Shown in pieces: positions 1-8,783 of a stretch of 64,000 nt of DNA. Under the pieces are notes generated by a model. That model saw only the letters and a program-made list of their open reading frames with translations, did not search any database and had not been told where the DNA came from. Where the stretch lies: assembly GCF_001544695.2 (NCBI RefSeq), contig NZ_FCOM02000020.1:59754-123753 (forward strand), read 5' to 3'. A program made the translations under genes and the position numbers. The DNA comes from Caballeronia arvi. GTDB taxonomy: Bacteria > Pseudomonadota > Gammaproteobacteria > Burkholderiales > Burkholderiaceae. The number at the start of each line of letters is the position of its first letter. Position 1 is the stretch's first letter.

Positions 1-90
1 CACCTTTGCCGACTGCCACGCGTTGTACACGACCACACCGCCCACCACCACGGCTCCGGCTCCAACCAAACCGAGTGTCAACTCGTCCAT
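1..90 (-). CDS. zipA: Cell division protein ZipA, N-terminal fragment (cut by window edge)
   Basis: Only the first 30 codons are inside the window. They read MDELTLGLVGAGAVVVGGVV and then a YNAWQ segment. This is a short periplasmic tip followed by one hydrophobic membrane anchor and the start of a cytoplasmic linker, as expected for the single-pass FtsZ-binding division protein ZipA. It lies 148 bases downstream of smc on the same strand. From memory, smc-zipA-ligA is the usual order in Burkholderia. The FtsZ-binding domain is outside the window, so the call rests on the anchor and on synteny. Confidence 0.75.
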   Translation of the reverse strand, partial: MDELTLGLVGAGAVVVGGVVVYNAWQSAKV

Positions 91-238
91 GCAGGCTCCA
101 TCATTCTTTTAGGTTACGAAGCGCCGCGCGATCTGTCGCGCGCATCGCGCCGTCTGGCCGATGCGCGCACTCCGCGCCGTGACGCACGTTGCCGGAACGT
201 CGTCCGGTCTTCACTCAATTCAAATCCTGCGCAACGCT

Positions 239-3200
239 TCAGCCGTTCTGCGCGAAGCCCGCCGCCGCTTCCATGTCCACCGCGACGATGCGCGACACGC
301 CCTGCTCCTGCATCGTCACGCCGATCAGTTGCTGCGCCATTTCCATCGCGATCTTGTTGTGCGAGATGAACAGGAACTGCGTTTTGACCGCCATCGCGCG
401 CACGAGATTCGCGAAACGCTCCGTGTTGGCGTCGTCGAGCGGAGCGTCCACTTCGTCGAGCAGACAGAACGGCGCGGGGTTCAACTGGAACATCGCGAAC
501 ACGAGCGCGGTCGCGGTCAGCGCCTTCTCGCCGCCCGAAAGCAGGTGGATCGTCGAATTCTTCTTGCCGGGCGGCTGCGCCATCACCTGCACGCCGGCGT
601 CGAGGATTTCGTCGCCGGTCATGATGAGCTTCGCCTGACCGCCGCCGAAAAGACGCGGGAACAGTTCGCCGAAGTGACGGTTCACCTCGTCGAACGTGCC
701 TTGCAGCAGCGCGCGCGTTTCCTGGTCGATCTTCTGGATCGCGTCTTCCAGCGTGCCGATGGCGTCGTTCAGATCCGCCGATTGCGCGTCGAGGAAGTGC
801 TTGCGCTCGGTCGCCGCCGCGAGTTCTTCGAGCGCGGCCATGTTGACCGGCCCGAGCGCGGTGATCGCGTTGTTCAGGCGCGTGACTTCGCCCTGCAGAT
901 ACGAAGGCTTCATGTCCGGCGTGAGCTTTGCGGCGAGCTCGGTTTCGTCGACGCCCGCCGCCTGCAACTGCTCGACGAACTGCTCGCCGCTGATGCGCGC
1001 GGCCTGCTCCTTCAACTGCAATTCGTTGATCCTGTCGCGCAGCGGCTGCAGCGAGCGTTCCGCCAGCAGACGCTGTTCGTCGCACTGACGCAGACGCGCG
1101 GTGAGATCATCCAGTTCGACGCGCGCCACATGCAGCGATTCCTCGCGCGCCGCGCGCACTTCGAGCGCGTCGTGCAAACCGGTTTGTGCGGTCTGTTCGT
1201 TGATGGTTTCGAGCTCGGCGCGCGCGTCTTCCAGCGTGCCCGCAATGCGTTCGCTCTGATCGTGCGCCGTGTCGATGTTGCGCCGGTATTCGTCGATCTT
1301 CGCGGACAGGCCGCGCACGGCGAAACTGGCATCGCTCGCGGCGCGTTCCAGCTCGCGCAGTTCATGACGGGCGCTGGTCAGTTCTTCATCGAGCGATTCG
1401 AACGCGAGCTGATTGTCTTCGAAGCGCGCCTGCAATTGCGCGATCTCGCCGTCGTGGCGTTCGAACGCGGCTTCCGATTCGGCACGCAGCGCGCGCTGCT
1501 CGTCGACCTGCGCGGCGATCTCTTCCAGTTCCTCGCCGATCTGCGTGTTGCGCTGCGTGTAGCGCTCGTGCGCCTGCGCGAGCTTCAGCACGTCCATCTG
1601 CAATGCGTGCACGCGTTGCGTCGCGCGTTCGGCGGCGGCGCGCGCTTCGGCGAGCGTGTGCGAGCCTTGGGTATGCGCGGCATCGGCGCGTACGGCGTTG
1701 GCCTTCGCTTCATCGGAAAGCAGCGCCTGTGCGCGCACCTGCTTCGTCAGATTCTCGATTTCCTGCGCGCGGGCGAGCATGCCCGACTGCTCGGAGTCCG
1801 ATGCGTAAAGCTGCACGCCCACCCGCGTGACGATATGCCCCGCCTTCACGACGAACGCGGCGCCATCCGGCAACTGGCTGCGCGACGCGAGCGCCTGCGC
1901 GAGGTCATCCGCGACGAAGATGGTGGCGAGCCATTCGTTCAATACGGCGCGCAAGCCCGGATCGTCGATGCGCACGAGCGACAGCAGCGAGCGCAGCCCT
2001 TGCGGTGCTTCGACCGGCTTGCCCGCGACGGGCGGCGAATAGAACGCGAGCTTGGCAGGCGGCGCATCGGTGGCGAACGCCTTGACCCAATCCAGATTCG
2101 ATACTTCGAGCGCCGCGAGACGCTCGCGCAGCACGGATTCGAGCGCCGCTTCCCAGCCGGTCTCGACGTGCAGCTTCTTCCACAGACGCGGCAGCGCGCC
2201 GAGCTCGTGCTTGTCGAGCCAGGGCTGGATCTTGCCTTCGGTCTGCACGCTTTCCTGAAGCTGCTTCAATGCGGCGAGACGCGCTTCCAGTTGATGGATG
2301 TGCGCGCTTTCCTTCTGCACGCGTTCCTGCGCGGCGCGGCGCTCGGCATCGAGACGCGGTGCGGTTTCCTGCGCATCGGCGAGGCGCGCCTGCGCTTCGG
2401 CGAGCACCTCTTCGTGCTCGGCGAGCTGCATGCGCAACTCTTCCAGCTGCACTTCGTCGGGTGCGTCCAGTCCGCTCGCTTCGTTCTTCAGACGTTCCTG
2501 TCGCTGCTGCAATTGCTGAAGCTGCTGATCCGCGTTGCGTTGATGCGCCGCTTCGAGTTTCAGGGCCTGTTCCGCGCGCGCGATGCCCGCGCGTTCTTCG
2601 TTCAACTGTGCCTGCGCATCGCGCCAGCGGGCTTCGAGCGCGGGCAGCGCGTCGTGCTTCGCGGCGGCAGTATCCGCAGCGATCGCGGCCTTCTCTTCGC
2701 CTTCGGCGAGCGCTTCGGTGGCGGTGTCGATTTCATCGCGCGCCTTCTGCGCCTGCGACTGCCACTGCTCGCGTTGCGCAGTGAGTGCGGCGATTTGCGC
2801 CTGCACGCGATTGCGCGATTCGACGATGAAGCGGATCTCCGCTTCCAGCCGGCTCACTTCGGCATTGGCTTCGTAAAGCGAGCCTTGCGCGCCCTGCATC
2901 GCATCGCTCGCGCTGTAGTGCGCGACGCGCAGCGTTTCCAGTTGCGCTTCGACTTCACGCAGACGCGCAGTCTGCGCTTCGAGCTCGACTTGCGCCTCGC
3001 GGATCGCGCGCTGCTGGCGTTCGGCTTCGTTGCCCGCTTCCTTCTTGCGCAAAAGCCACAGAAGACGCTGCTTCTCTTCGCCTTCGGCCTGCAAGTCCTT
3101 GTACTTCGTCGCGACGACGGCTTGCGCTTCGAGCTTCTCGAGATTCGTGGAAAGCTCGCGGACGATGTCTTCGACGCGCGTCAGATTTTCACGCGTATCG

Positions 3201-3754
3201 TGCAGACGATTCTCGGTTTCGCGGCGGCGCTCCTTGTACTTCGACACGCCCGCGGCTTCCTCGAGAAACACGCGCAGCTCTTCCGGCTTCGCCTCGATGA
3301 TCCGCGCGATCATGCCCTGCCCGATGATCGCGTAGGCGCGAGGGCCGAGACCTGTGCCGAGGAAGATGTCCTGAATGTCGCGGCGGCGCGCAGGCAGATT
3401 GTTGATGTAGTAGCTGGAGGTGCCATCGCGCGTCAGCACGCGCTTCACGGCGATTTCGCCGTAAGCGCTCCACTGACCGGCGGCGCGGCCGTCGGCATTA
3501 TCGAAAATGAGTTCGACGCTCGCCCGGCTGCCGGGTTTGCGCGCGGTGGAGCCGTTGAAGATCACGTCCTGCATCGATTCGCCGCGCAACTCGGAGGCGC
3601 GCGATTCGCCGAGCACCCAGCGCACGGCATCGATGATGTTGGACTTGCCACAGCCATTCGGCCCGACGACGCCGACCAACTGGCCGGGGACCTGGAAATG
3701 CGTGGGATCGACGAAGGACTTGAAGCCAGCGAGTTTTATCGAGGTCAGACGCAC
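239..3754 (-). CDS. smc: Chromosome partition protein Smc
   Basis: SMC ATPase of 1171 residues that organises and segregates the chromosome with ScpA and ScpB. The N-terminal head has Walker A at residues 31-38 (GPNGCGKS, Lys37) within a typical LAGFKSF start. Two long Glu/Gln/Ala-rich coiled coils flank a hinge at about residues 510-650. The C-terminal head carries the ABC signature LLSGGEK and Walker B CLLDEVDAPLDD near residues 1080-1115. The length matches bacterial Smc, and the frame is intact from ATG to stop. A very long opposite-strand open frame across this gene is a codon-bias shadow. zipA follows on the same strand. The N-terminal and C-terminal ATPase motifs make the call secure. 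Confidence 0.98.
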   Translation of the reverse strand: MRLTSIKLAGFKSFVDPTHFQVPGQLVGVVGPNGCGKSNIIDAVRWVLGESRASELRGESMQDVIFNGSTARKPGSRASVELIFDNADGRAAGQWSAYGEIAVKRVLTRDGTSSYYINNLPARRRDIQDIFLGTGLGPRAYAIIGQGMIARIIEAKPEELRVFLEEAAGVSKYKERRRETENRLHDTRENLTRVEDIVRELSTNLEKLEAQAVVATKYKDLQAEGEEKQRLLWLLRKKEAGNEAERQQRAIREAQVELEAQTARLREVEAQLETLRVAHYSASDAMQGAQGSLYEANAEVSRLEAEIRFIVESRNRVQAQIAALTAQREQWQSQAQKARDEIDTATEALAEGEEKAAIAADTAAAKHDALPALEARWRDAQAQLNEERAGIARAEQALKLEAAHQRNADQQLQQLQQRQERLKNEASGLDAPDEVQLEELRMQLAEHEEVLAEAQARLADAQETAPRLDAERRAAQERVQKESAHIHQLEARLAALKQLQESVQTEGKIQPWLDKHELGALPRLWKKLHVETGWEAALESVLRERLAALEVSNLDWVKAFATDAPPAKLAFYSPPVAGKPVEAPQGLRSLLSLVRIDDPGLRAVLNEWLATIFVADDLAQALASRSQLPDGAAFVVKAGHIVTRVGVQLYASDSEQSGMLARAQEIENLTKQVRAQALLSDEAKANAVRADAAHTQGSHTLAEARAAAERATQRVHALQMDVLKLAQAHERYTQRNTQIGEELEEIAAQVDEQRALRAESEAAFERHDGEIAQLQARFEDNQLAFESLDEELTSARHELRELERAASDASFAVRGLSAKIDEYRRNIDTAHDQSERIAGTLEDARAELETINEQTAQTGLHDALEVRAAREESLHVARVELDDLTARLRQCDEQRLLAERSLQPLRDRINELQLKEQAARISGEQFVEQLQAAGVDETELAAKLTPDMKPSYLQGEVTRLNNAITALGPVNMAALEELAAATERKHFLDAQSADLNDAIGTLEDAIQKIDQETRALLQGTFDEVNRHFGELFPRLFGGGQAKLIMTGDEILDAGVQVMAQPPGKKNSTIHLLSGGEKALTATALVFAMFQLNPAPFCLLDEVDAPLDDANTERFANLVRAMAVKTQFLFISHNKIAMEMAQQLIGVTMQEQGVSRIVAVDMEAAAGFAQNG

Positions 3755-3885
3755 GGCGATATCGCTGTTTTAATGAGTGACGGAGGATAAGGCAGACAGA
3801 GCAGACAGGCCGCGGCGCGGCGCGTCGACCGCCGGACGAGCAGGACTCGAATGCCATCGAGACTGGCCCGGCGAAGCGGACACCA

Positions 3886-4872
3886 TCATACCATCGCGCG
3901 AGTCGATTTCTTTTTGCTTTCCGGCGCATCGCCGGCGATGTCGAGCGCTTCGGGCGCGGGCGGCGAGCGCGAGGCACCCTGCCGATGCACCCACGCCGAC
4001 AGCACGCACGCCACGACGATGCATGCGCCGCCCGCCCATTCGCGCGGACCCGGCACTTCGCCCGCGAAGAGCCACGCCGACAGCGCCGTCACGACGAGTT
4101 CGAAAAGCATGATGATCGACGCGCGATTGGCCGGCACGCGCGCGAGCCCGACCTGCACGATCATGTTGTTGACCGCGAGCACGATGCCCAGCCCGATCAC
4201 GATGAACGTCACCGTGGGCAGGAGCGCGGCCGCGGGCGGCGCGGGCATCGGCTCGAACAGCGTGACGACCGAAGCGACGAGCGCCGCGCCGCCGAAGATC
4301 ACCGCCGTGCGCATCTCGGCCTTCATCGCGGGCAAGGTGCGCGTGACCTTGACGACGAGCACGTTGCTCATCGCGAAGCCCATGCCGCCCATGAGACCGG
4401 CCCATTCCGCGAGGTCGGCGGGCAGCGGCATGCCGAGTTCGGGCGACCAGAGCATCGTCACCGCACCGGCGAGCGACAGCAGCGAGAGCAAGGCGTCGGC
4501 GCGCGTCAGGCGTTCCTTCAGGATGAAGTGCGCGAAGATCGCGGTCCAGGCGGGCGTCAGATAGAACAGCAGCAGCACGCGCATCACCTGGCCGTGAATC
4601 GCGCCCCACACGAAGCCGATATTCGTGACGCCCGCCGCCACGCCGAGCGCGACGAGCAGCCAGTGCCACGACAGCGTGCTGATCGAGCGGCGTTTGAGCA
4701 GCAGCACGAAGATGCATGCCGCGCCGCTCGTCGTCGCGCTGGCTGCCGTGCCGGAGAGGCCCATCGCGGCGAGCATGCGCATCGGATACCAGACGAGACC
4801 CCACACCGAGGCGCCGAGCATGATTGCGAGCGTCGGCCATGCCAACGATGCATTCCGCACGTTGCTGGTCAT
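3886..4872 (-). CDS. DMT-superfamily (EamA) transporter
   Basis: Predicted inner-membrane drug/metabolite transporter of 328 residues. It has about ten hydrophobic segments arranged as two EamA repeats, with the first beginning WPTLAIMLGASVWGLVWYPM. A positively charged tail follows the last helix (SAWVHRQGASRS and KKKSTR). The start chosen is the ATG giving MTSNVRNASL. The frame stays open 22 codons upstream, but that extension is hydrophilic and unlike the family. The substrate cannot be read from sequence. It is divergent from dapC and separated from smc by about 130 bases, so it is probably a single-gene unit. The possible function is amino-acid or metabolite export. Confidence 0.85.
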   Translation of the reverse strand: MTSNVRNASLAWPTLAIMLGASVWGLVWYPMRMLAAMGLSGTAASATTSGAACIFVLLLKRRSISTLSWHWLLVALGVAAGVTNIGFVWGAIHGQVMRVLLLFYLTPAWTAIFAHFILKERLTRADALLSLLSLAGAVTMLWSPELGMPLPADLAEWAGLMGGMGFAMSNVLVVKVTRTLPAMKAEMRTAVIFGGAALVASVVTLFEPMPAPPAAALLPTVTFIVIGLGIVLAVNNMIVQVGLARVPANRASIIMLFELVVTALSAWLFAGEVPGPREWAGGACIVVACVLSAWVHRQGASRSPPAPEALDIAGDAPESKKKSTRAMV

Positions 4873-4930
4873 TGCGATACACCGTTGTTCATTCGCACTT
4901 TGTCCTTCGTCGCACGCGCCGCCCGCCGCT

Positions 4931-4956
4931 TTGGGCATGACGCCGCGCGCTATAAT
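4931..4956 (+). promoter_or_regulatory. Candidate promoter for dapC operon
   Basis: A perfect TATAAT lies at 4951-4956, about 107 bases before the dapC GTG. No good -35 is visible at 16-18 bases; TTGGGC at 4931-4936 is only 14 bases away. The call rests on the -10 box in an otherwise GC-rich divergent gap. Confidence 0.4.
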
Positions 4957-5062
4957 TGCAAGTTCGTTTCACGTCCGTTCGATGTCTTCCGATGCCGTTT
5001 CCGCAGGCGTTTCATGCTCTTTAGCGCCGCGCGGGCATCGCTCACTGCTTACCGGTCACGCC

Positions 5063-6280
5063 GTGAATCCACTTCTCAAGAAACTCCAGCCTTATCCGTT
5101 CGAAAAGCTGCGGCTGCTCTTCAAGGGCATCGAGCCGCGCGCCGGATTCACGCCGATCAGCTTCGGTATCGGCGAGCCGAAGCATCCAACGCCCGCACTG
5201 ATCCGACAAGCCGTGGTCGACGCGCTCGACGGCCTCGCCTCGTATCCGGCCACGCTCGGCAGCGAGCCGCTGCGTACGGCGATCGCGGCGTGGGTGAAAG
5301 CGCGCTACGGTCTCGAATCGATCGATCCGGCCACCGAAGTGCTGCCCGTCGCCGGTTCCCGCGAAGCCCTTTTCGCACTCGCGCAGACCGTGATCGACAG
5401 CCGCGCGACGGACGCCGCCGAACCGCCCATCGTACTCTGTCCGAACCCGTTCTATCAAATCTACGAAGGCGCGGCGCTGCTCGCGGGCGCCGAACCGTAC
5501 TTCGTCAACAGCGACCCGGCGCGCAACTTCGCCTGCGATTACTCGCAAGTGCCGGCGCAGGTCTGGGCGCGCACGCAACTGCTCTACGTCTGCTCGCCGG
5601 GCAATCCGACTGGCGCCGTCCTCACGCTCGACAACTGGCGCGAGCTGTTCGCGCTGTCGGACGAGCACGGCTTCGTGATCGCGTCCGACGAGTGCTATTC
5701 GGAGATTTATTTCGACGAAGCCAACCCGCCGCTCGGCGGCCTCGAAGCCGCGCGGCTGCTCGGGCGCGGCTTCGAGCGTCTCGTGATGCTGTCGAGCCTG
5801 TCGAAGCGCTCGAACGTGCCGGGCATGCGCTCGGGCTTCGTCGCCGGCGATGCGTCGGTCCTGAAAGACTTCCTGCTCTATCGCACGTATCACGGCGCGG
5901 CGCTGTCGACGGTATTTCAGCGCGCGAGCGTCGTCGCCTGGCAGGATGAAACGCACGTGCGCGACAACCGCGCGAAGTACGTGCAAAAGTTCGAAACGGT
6001 CACGCCGATGCTCGCCGAAGTCCTCGATGTGCGCCTGCCCGACGCCGCGTTCTACCTTTGGGCGAACGTCTCGCACACCGGGCTCGGCGACACCGAGTTC
6101 GCGGCGCGTCTGTACGCCGACTATAATGTGACGGTTCTGCCGGGCTCTTTTCTCGCGCGCGCAGCGCACGGCACGAATCCGGGCGAAGGCTTCGTGCGCA
6201 TCGCGCTCGTGGCCGAGACCGGCGAATGTGTCGAAGGGGCCCGCCGCATCGTCGAATTCTGCCGCACGCTGACGTCCTGA
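5063..6280 (+). CDS. dapC: N-succinyldiaminopimelate aminotransferase
   Basis: PLP-dependent class I/II aminotransferase of 405 residues that converts N-succinyl-2-amino-6-ketopimelate and glutamate to N-succinyl-DAP in lysine and peptidoglycan precursor synthesis. The PLP lysine is Lys248 in the motif SSLSKRSNVPGMRSGF. Other marks are SFGIGEPKHPTP near the start, PGNPTG, and an ASDECYSEIYFDE aspartate/tyrosine segment. The start is GTG (VNPLLKKLQPYPFEKL), which gives the family length. The frame is open much further upstream, but that reading is not protein-like and overlaps the divergent transporter. dapD follows 42 bases later, so the two are probably cotranscribed. Confidence 0.95.
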   Translation: MNPLLKKLQPYPFEKLRLLFKGIEPRAGFTPISFGIGEPKHPTPALIRQAVVDALDGLASYPATLGSEPLRTAIAAWVKARYGLESIDPATEVLPVAGSREALFALAQTVIDSRATDAAEPPIVLCPNPFYQIYEGAALLAGAEPYFVNSDPARNFACDYSQVPAQVWARTQLLYVCSPGNPTGAVLTLDNWRELFALSDEHGFVIASDECYSEIYFDEANPPLGGLEAARLLGRGFERLVMLSSLSKRSNVPGMRSGFVAGDASVLKDFLLYRTYHGAALSTVFQRASVVAWQDETHVRDNRAKYVQKFETVTPMLAEVLDVRLPDAAFYLWANVSHTGLGDTEFAARLYADYNVTVLPGSFLARAAHGTNPGEGFVRIALVAETGECVEGARRIVEFCRTLTS

Positions 6281-6322
6281 GCAGCGTCGCCGGTCCAAAA
6301 CTACCCATCCTTGATACCAACT

Positions 6323-7150
6323 ATGTCGCAACAACTTCAGAGCATCATCGATACCGCCTGGGAAAACCGTGCCGAGCTGTCGCCCAAGGCCGCGCCCGCC
6401 GAAGTCCGCGAAGCCGTCGCGCACGCGATCGAGCAACTCGACAAAGGCCAGATGCGCGTGGCCGAGAAGCGCGACGGCGAGTGGATCGTGAATCAGTGGC
6501 TCAAGAAGGCCGTGCTGCTGTCGTTCCGCCTGGAAGACAACGCGCCGATGCCTGCTGGCGGCTACTCACAGTTCTACGACAAGGTGCCCTCGAAGTTCGC
6601 GAACTACACCGCCGAAGACTTCGCCGCGGGCGGTTTCCGCGTCGTGCCGCCGGCCATCGCGCGCCGCGGCTCGTTCATCGCGAAGAACGTCGTGCTGATG
6701 CCGTCGTACACGAACATCGGCGCTTATGTCGATGAAGGCACGATGGTCGATACCTGGGCCACCGTCGGTTCGTGCGCGCAGATCGGCAAGAACGTGCATC
6801 TCTCGGGCGGCGTGGGCATCGGCGGCGTGCTGGAGCCGCTGCAGGCGAATCCGGTCATCATCGAGGACAACTGCTTCGTCGGCGCGCGTTCGGAAGTGGT
6901 CGAAGGTGTGATCGTCGAAGAAAACTCCGTCATTTCGATGGGCGTCTATCTCGGCCAGTCGACCAAGATCTACGACCGCGAAACCGGCGAAGTGAGCTAT
7001 GGCCGCATTCCGGCGGGCTCGGTCGTCGTCGCGGGCAATCTGCCGTCGAAGGACGGTTCGCACAGCCTGTACTGCGCCGTGATCGTCAAGAAGGTCGATG
7101 CGAAGACGCGCGCGAAGGTCGGCCTGAACGAACTGCTGCGAGGCGACTGA
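6323..7150 (+). CDS. dapD: 2,3,4,5-tetrahydropyridine-2,6-dicarboxylate N-succinyltransferase
   Basis: DapD of 275 residues. It transfers succinyl from succinyl-CoA to tetrahydrodipicolinate, the step before DapC. The N-terminal helical part begins MSQQLQSIIDTAWENR. The central and C-terminal part is a left-handed beta-helix with hexapeptide-like repeats (AYVDEGTMVDTWATVGSCAQ and GGVGIGGVLEP). The family SLYCAVIVKKVD strand lies near the end. The start chosen is the ATG at 6323. An in-frame TTG 12 bases upstream is possible but is not the family start. It sits between dapC and a small ArsC-like gene, so order and strand support a dapC-dapD operon. Confidence 0.97.
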   Translation: MSQQLQSIIDTAWENRAELSPKAAPAEVREAVAHAIEQLDKGQMRVAEKRDGEWIVNQWLKKAVLLSFRLEDNAPMPAGGYSQFYDKVPSKFANYTAEDFAAGGFRVVPPAIARRGSFIAKNVVLMPSYTNIGAYVDEGTMVDTWATVGSCAQIGKNVHLSGGVGIGGVLEPLQANPVIIEDNCFVGARSEVVEGVIVEENSVISMGVYLGQSTKIYDRETGEVSYGRIPAGSVVVAGNLPSKDGSHSLYCAVIVKKVDAKTRAKVGLNELLRGD

Positions 7151-7152
7151 GC

Positions 7153-7524
7153 GTGGCACGCGGATCCACTCCGACGACCGTCGTCTACGGCATTCCGAAT
7201 TGCGACACCGTGAAGAAAGCGCGCGTGTGGCTGGAAGAACACGGCGTGCCGTTCGAGTTTCACGACTTCAAGAAAGCCGGCGTGAATGACAAGCTGATTC
7301 AGGACTGGCTGAAGGACGTGCCGCTCGATCAGCTCATCAACAAGCGCGGCACGACGTGGCGCGGCCTGTCCGATGTCCACAAAGCCGAAGCCGACACGAC
7401 CACGGGCGCAATCGCGCTGATGATCCACAAGCCGTCGATCATCAAGCGGCCGGTGGTCGTCGTGAACGGGCGCGTGAAGACGCTCGGGTTTTCCGCCGAG
7501 CAGTACGAAACGCTCTTCGTCTGA
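7153..7524 (+). CDS. ArsC/Spx-family thioredoxin-fold protein (YffB-like)
   Basis: A 123-residue thioredoxin-fold protein of the arsenate reductase/Spx superfamily. The N-terminal TTVVYGIPNCDTVKKARVWL carries the single cysteine where ArsC has its nucleophile. FEFHDFKKAGV and NKRGTTWR follow, as in YffB. The start is a GTG two bases after the dapD stop, which implies tight coupling. In E. coli the relative yffB sits directly upstream of dapE, and the same neighbour relation holds here, so I favour YffB over a true arsenate reductase. No arsenic resistance genes are nearby. The in vivo reaction is not known to me. Confidence 0.85.
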   Translation: MARGSTPTTVVYGIPNCDTVKKARVWLEEHGVPFEFHDFKKAGVNDKLIQDWLKDVPLDQLINKRGTTWRGLSDVHKAEADTTTGAIALMIHKPSIIKRPVVVVNGRVKTLGFSAEQYETLFV

Positions 7525-7530
7525 GCCAAC

Positions 7531-7599
7531 GCGATGACTGTGAACCCGACGGTCATCGCCAGTTCGCACCGAGTGCCGGCCCGCGCGCCGGCATTTTTT
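7531..7599 (+). terminator. Inverted repeat plus intrinsic terminator after the dapCD transcript
   Basis: The terminator proper is at 7574-7599: TGCCGGC, a six-base loop, GCCGGCA and six T. A second perfect hairpin stands just before it, with 8-base arms GCGATGAC (7531-7538) and GTCATCGC (7552-7559). Together they separate dapCD-yffB from dapE, whose ATG is only 20 bases after the T run. Confidence 0.8.
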
Positions 7600-7619
7600 A
7601 TCGCTGTGGAAAAAGAACC

Positions 7620-8756
7620 ATGTCCGCCACCCTCTCCCTCACCGAAGCGCTGATCGAACGCGCATCCGTCACGCCCGACGATCAGGCTTGCCAGGCGCTC
7701 ATGATCGAGCGGCTCGCGGCGATCGGTTTCGAATGCGAAACGATCGAATCGGGCGGCGTCACGAATCTGTGGGCCGTGAAGCGCGGCACGGACGCCAGCG
7801 CCAAGCTGCTCGCGTTCGCCGGTCACACCGATGTCGTGCCGACCGGCCCGCTCGAACAATGGAGCTCACCGCCCTTCACGCCGACGCATTGCGACGGCAA
7901 GCTCTACGGCCGCGGCTCGGCGGACATGAAGGCATCGCTCGCGGCGTTCGTCGTGTCGAGCGAGGAATTCTTGGCGCGCCATCCGGAGCATCGCGGCTCG
8001 CTCGCGTTTCTCATCACGAGCGATGAAGAAGGCCCCGCCACCGACGGCACGATCAAGGTCGTCGAAGCGCTGAAGGCGCGCGGAACGCGCCTCGATTACT
8101 GCATCGTCGGCGAACCGACCTCGGACGCCACGCTCGGCGACATGGTCAAGAACGGCCGGCGCGGCTCGATGACGGGCAAGCTCGTCGTCAAGGGCGTGCA
8201 GGGGCATATCGCGTATCCGCATCTCGCGAAGAATCCGGTGCATCTGCTCGCGCCGGCGCTCGCCGAGCTTGTCGCCGAGAAATGGGACGACGGCAACGAA
8301 TACTTCCCGCCGACGACCTGGCAAGTCTCGAATCTGCATTCCGGCACGGGCGCGACCAACATCATTCCCGGTCACGCCGACCTGATGTTCAACTTCCGCT
8401 TCTCGACCGCGAGCACGGTCGAAGGCCTGCAAAGCCGCGTGCAAGCGATTCTCGACAAACACGGCCTCGACTACGATCTGAAGTGGATCGTGAGCGGCCT
8501 GCCGTTTCTCACGCCGCGCGGCGCGCTGTCGGATGCGCTCGATAAAGCCATCTTCGATGAAACCGGCGTGCGCACCGAGCTGTCTACCACGGGCGGCACG
8601 TCTGACGGACGCTTCATCGCACGCATCTGCGATCAGGTCGTCGAGTTCGGCCCGCCGAACGGCACGATCCACAAGATCGACGAGCATGTCGAGGTGCGTT
8701 TCATCGAGCCGTTGAAGAACGTGTACCGGCGCGTGCTCGAACAACTGATCGCTTGA
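7620..8756 (+). CDS. dapE: Succinyl-diaminopimelate desuccinylase
   Basis: M20-family zinc peptidase of 378 residues that removes succinate from N-succinyl-LL-DAP. The metal-site motifs are in order: AFAGHTDVVPTGP with the first His, GRGSADMKASLA with the bridging Asp, the catalytic and ligand glutamates in TSDEEGPATDGT, and the terminal His in GPPNGTIHKIDEHV. The dimerisation domain lies in the middle. The start chosen is the ATG of MSATLSLTEALIERAS; the frame is open upstream, but that stretch overlaps the preceding gene and the terminator. It follows the terminator closely, so it probably depends on read-through or on a weak local promoter. prmB begins 27 bases downstream. Confidence 0.97.
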   Translation: MSATLSLTEALIERASVTPDDQACQALMIERLAAIGFECETIESGGVTNLWAVKRGTDASAKLLAFAGHTDVVPTGPLEQWSSPPFTPTHCDGKLYGRGSADMKASLAAFVVSSEEFLARHPEHRGSLAFLITSDEEGPATDGTIKVVEALKARGTRLDYCIVGEPTSDATLGDMVKNGRRGSMTGKLVVKGVQGHIAYPHLAKNPVHLLAPALAELVAEKWDDGNEYFPPTTWQVSNLHSGTGATNIIPGHADLMFNFRFSTASTVEGLQSRVQAILDKHGLDYDLKWIVSGLPFLTPRGALSDALDKAIFDETGVRTELSTTGGTSDGRFIARICDQVVEFGPPNGTIHKIDEHVEVRFIEPLKNVYRRVLEQLIA

Positions 8757-8783
8757 ACTTCTCACAATAAAAAGGAGCCTTCG

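Noticed and set aside
161..3790. A 1209-residue open frame opposite smc
   Set aside because: It mirrors smc codon by codon, has Arg/His-rich random composition and no domain. It is produced by G/C third-position bias. The same holds for the long frames opposite aceB, pheT, thrS, rhlE and the ABC-F gene.
4625..5062. N-terminal extension of dapC
   Set aside because: The open frame overlaps the divergent transporter and its translated sequence is unlike aminotransferases. The GTG at 5063 gives the correct family start.
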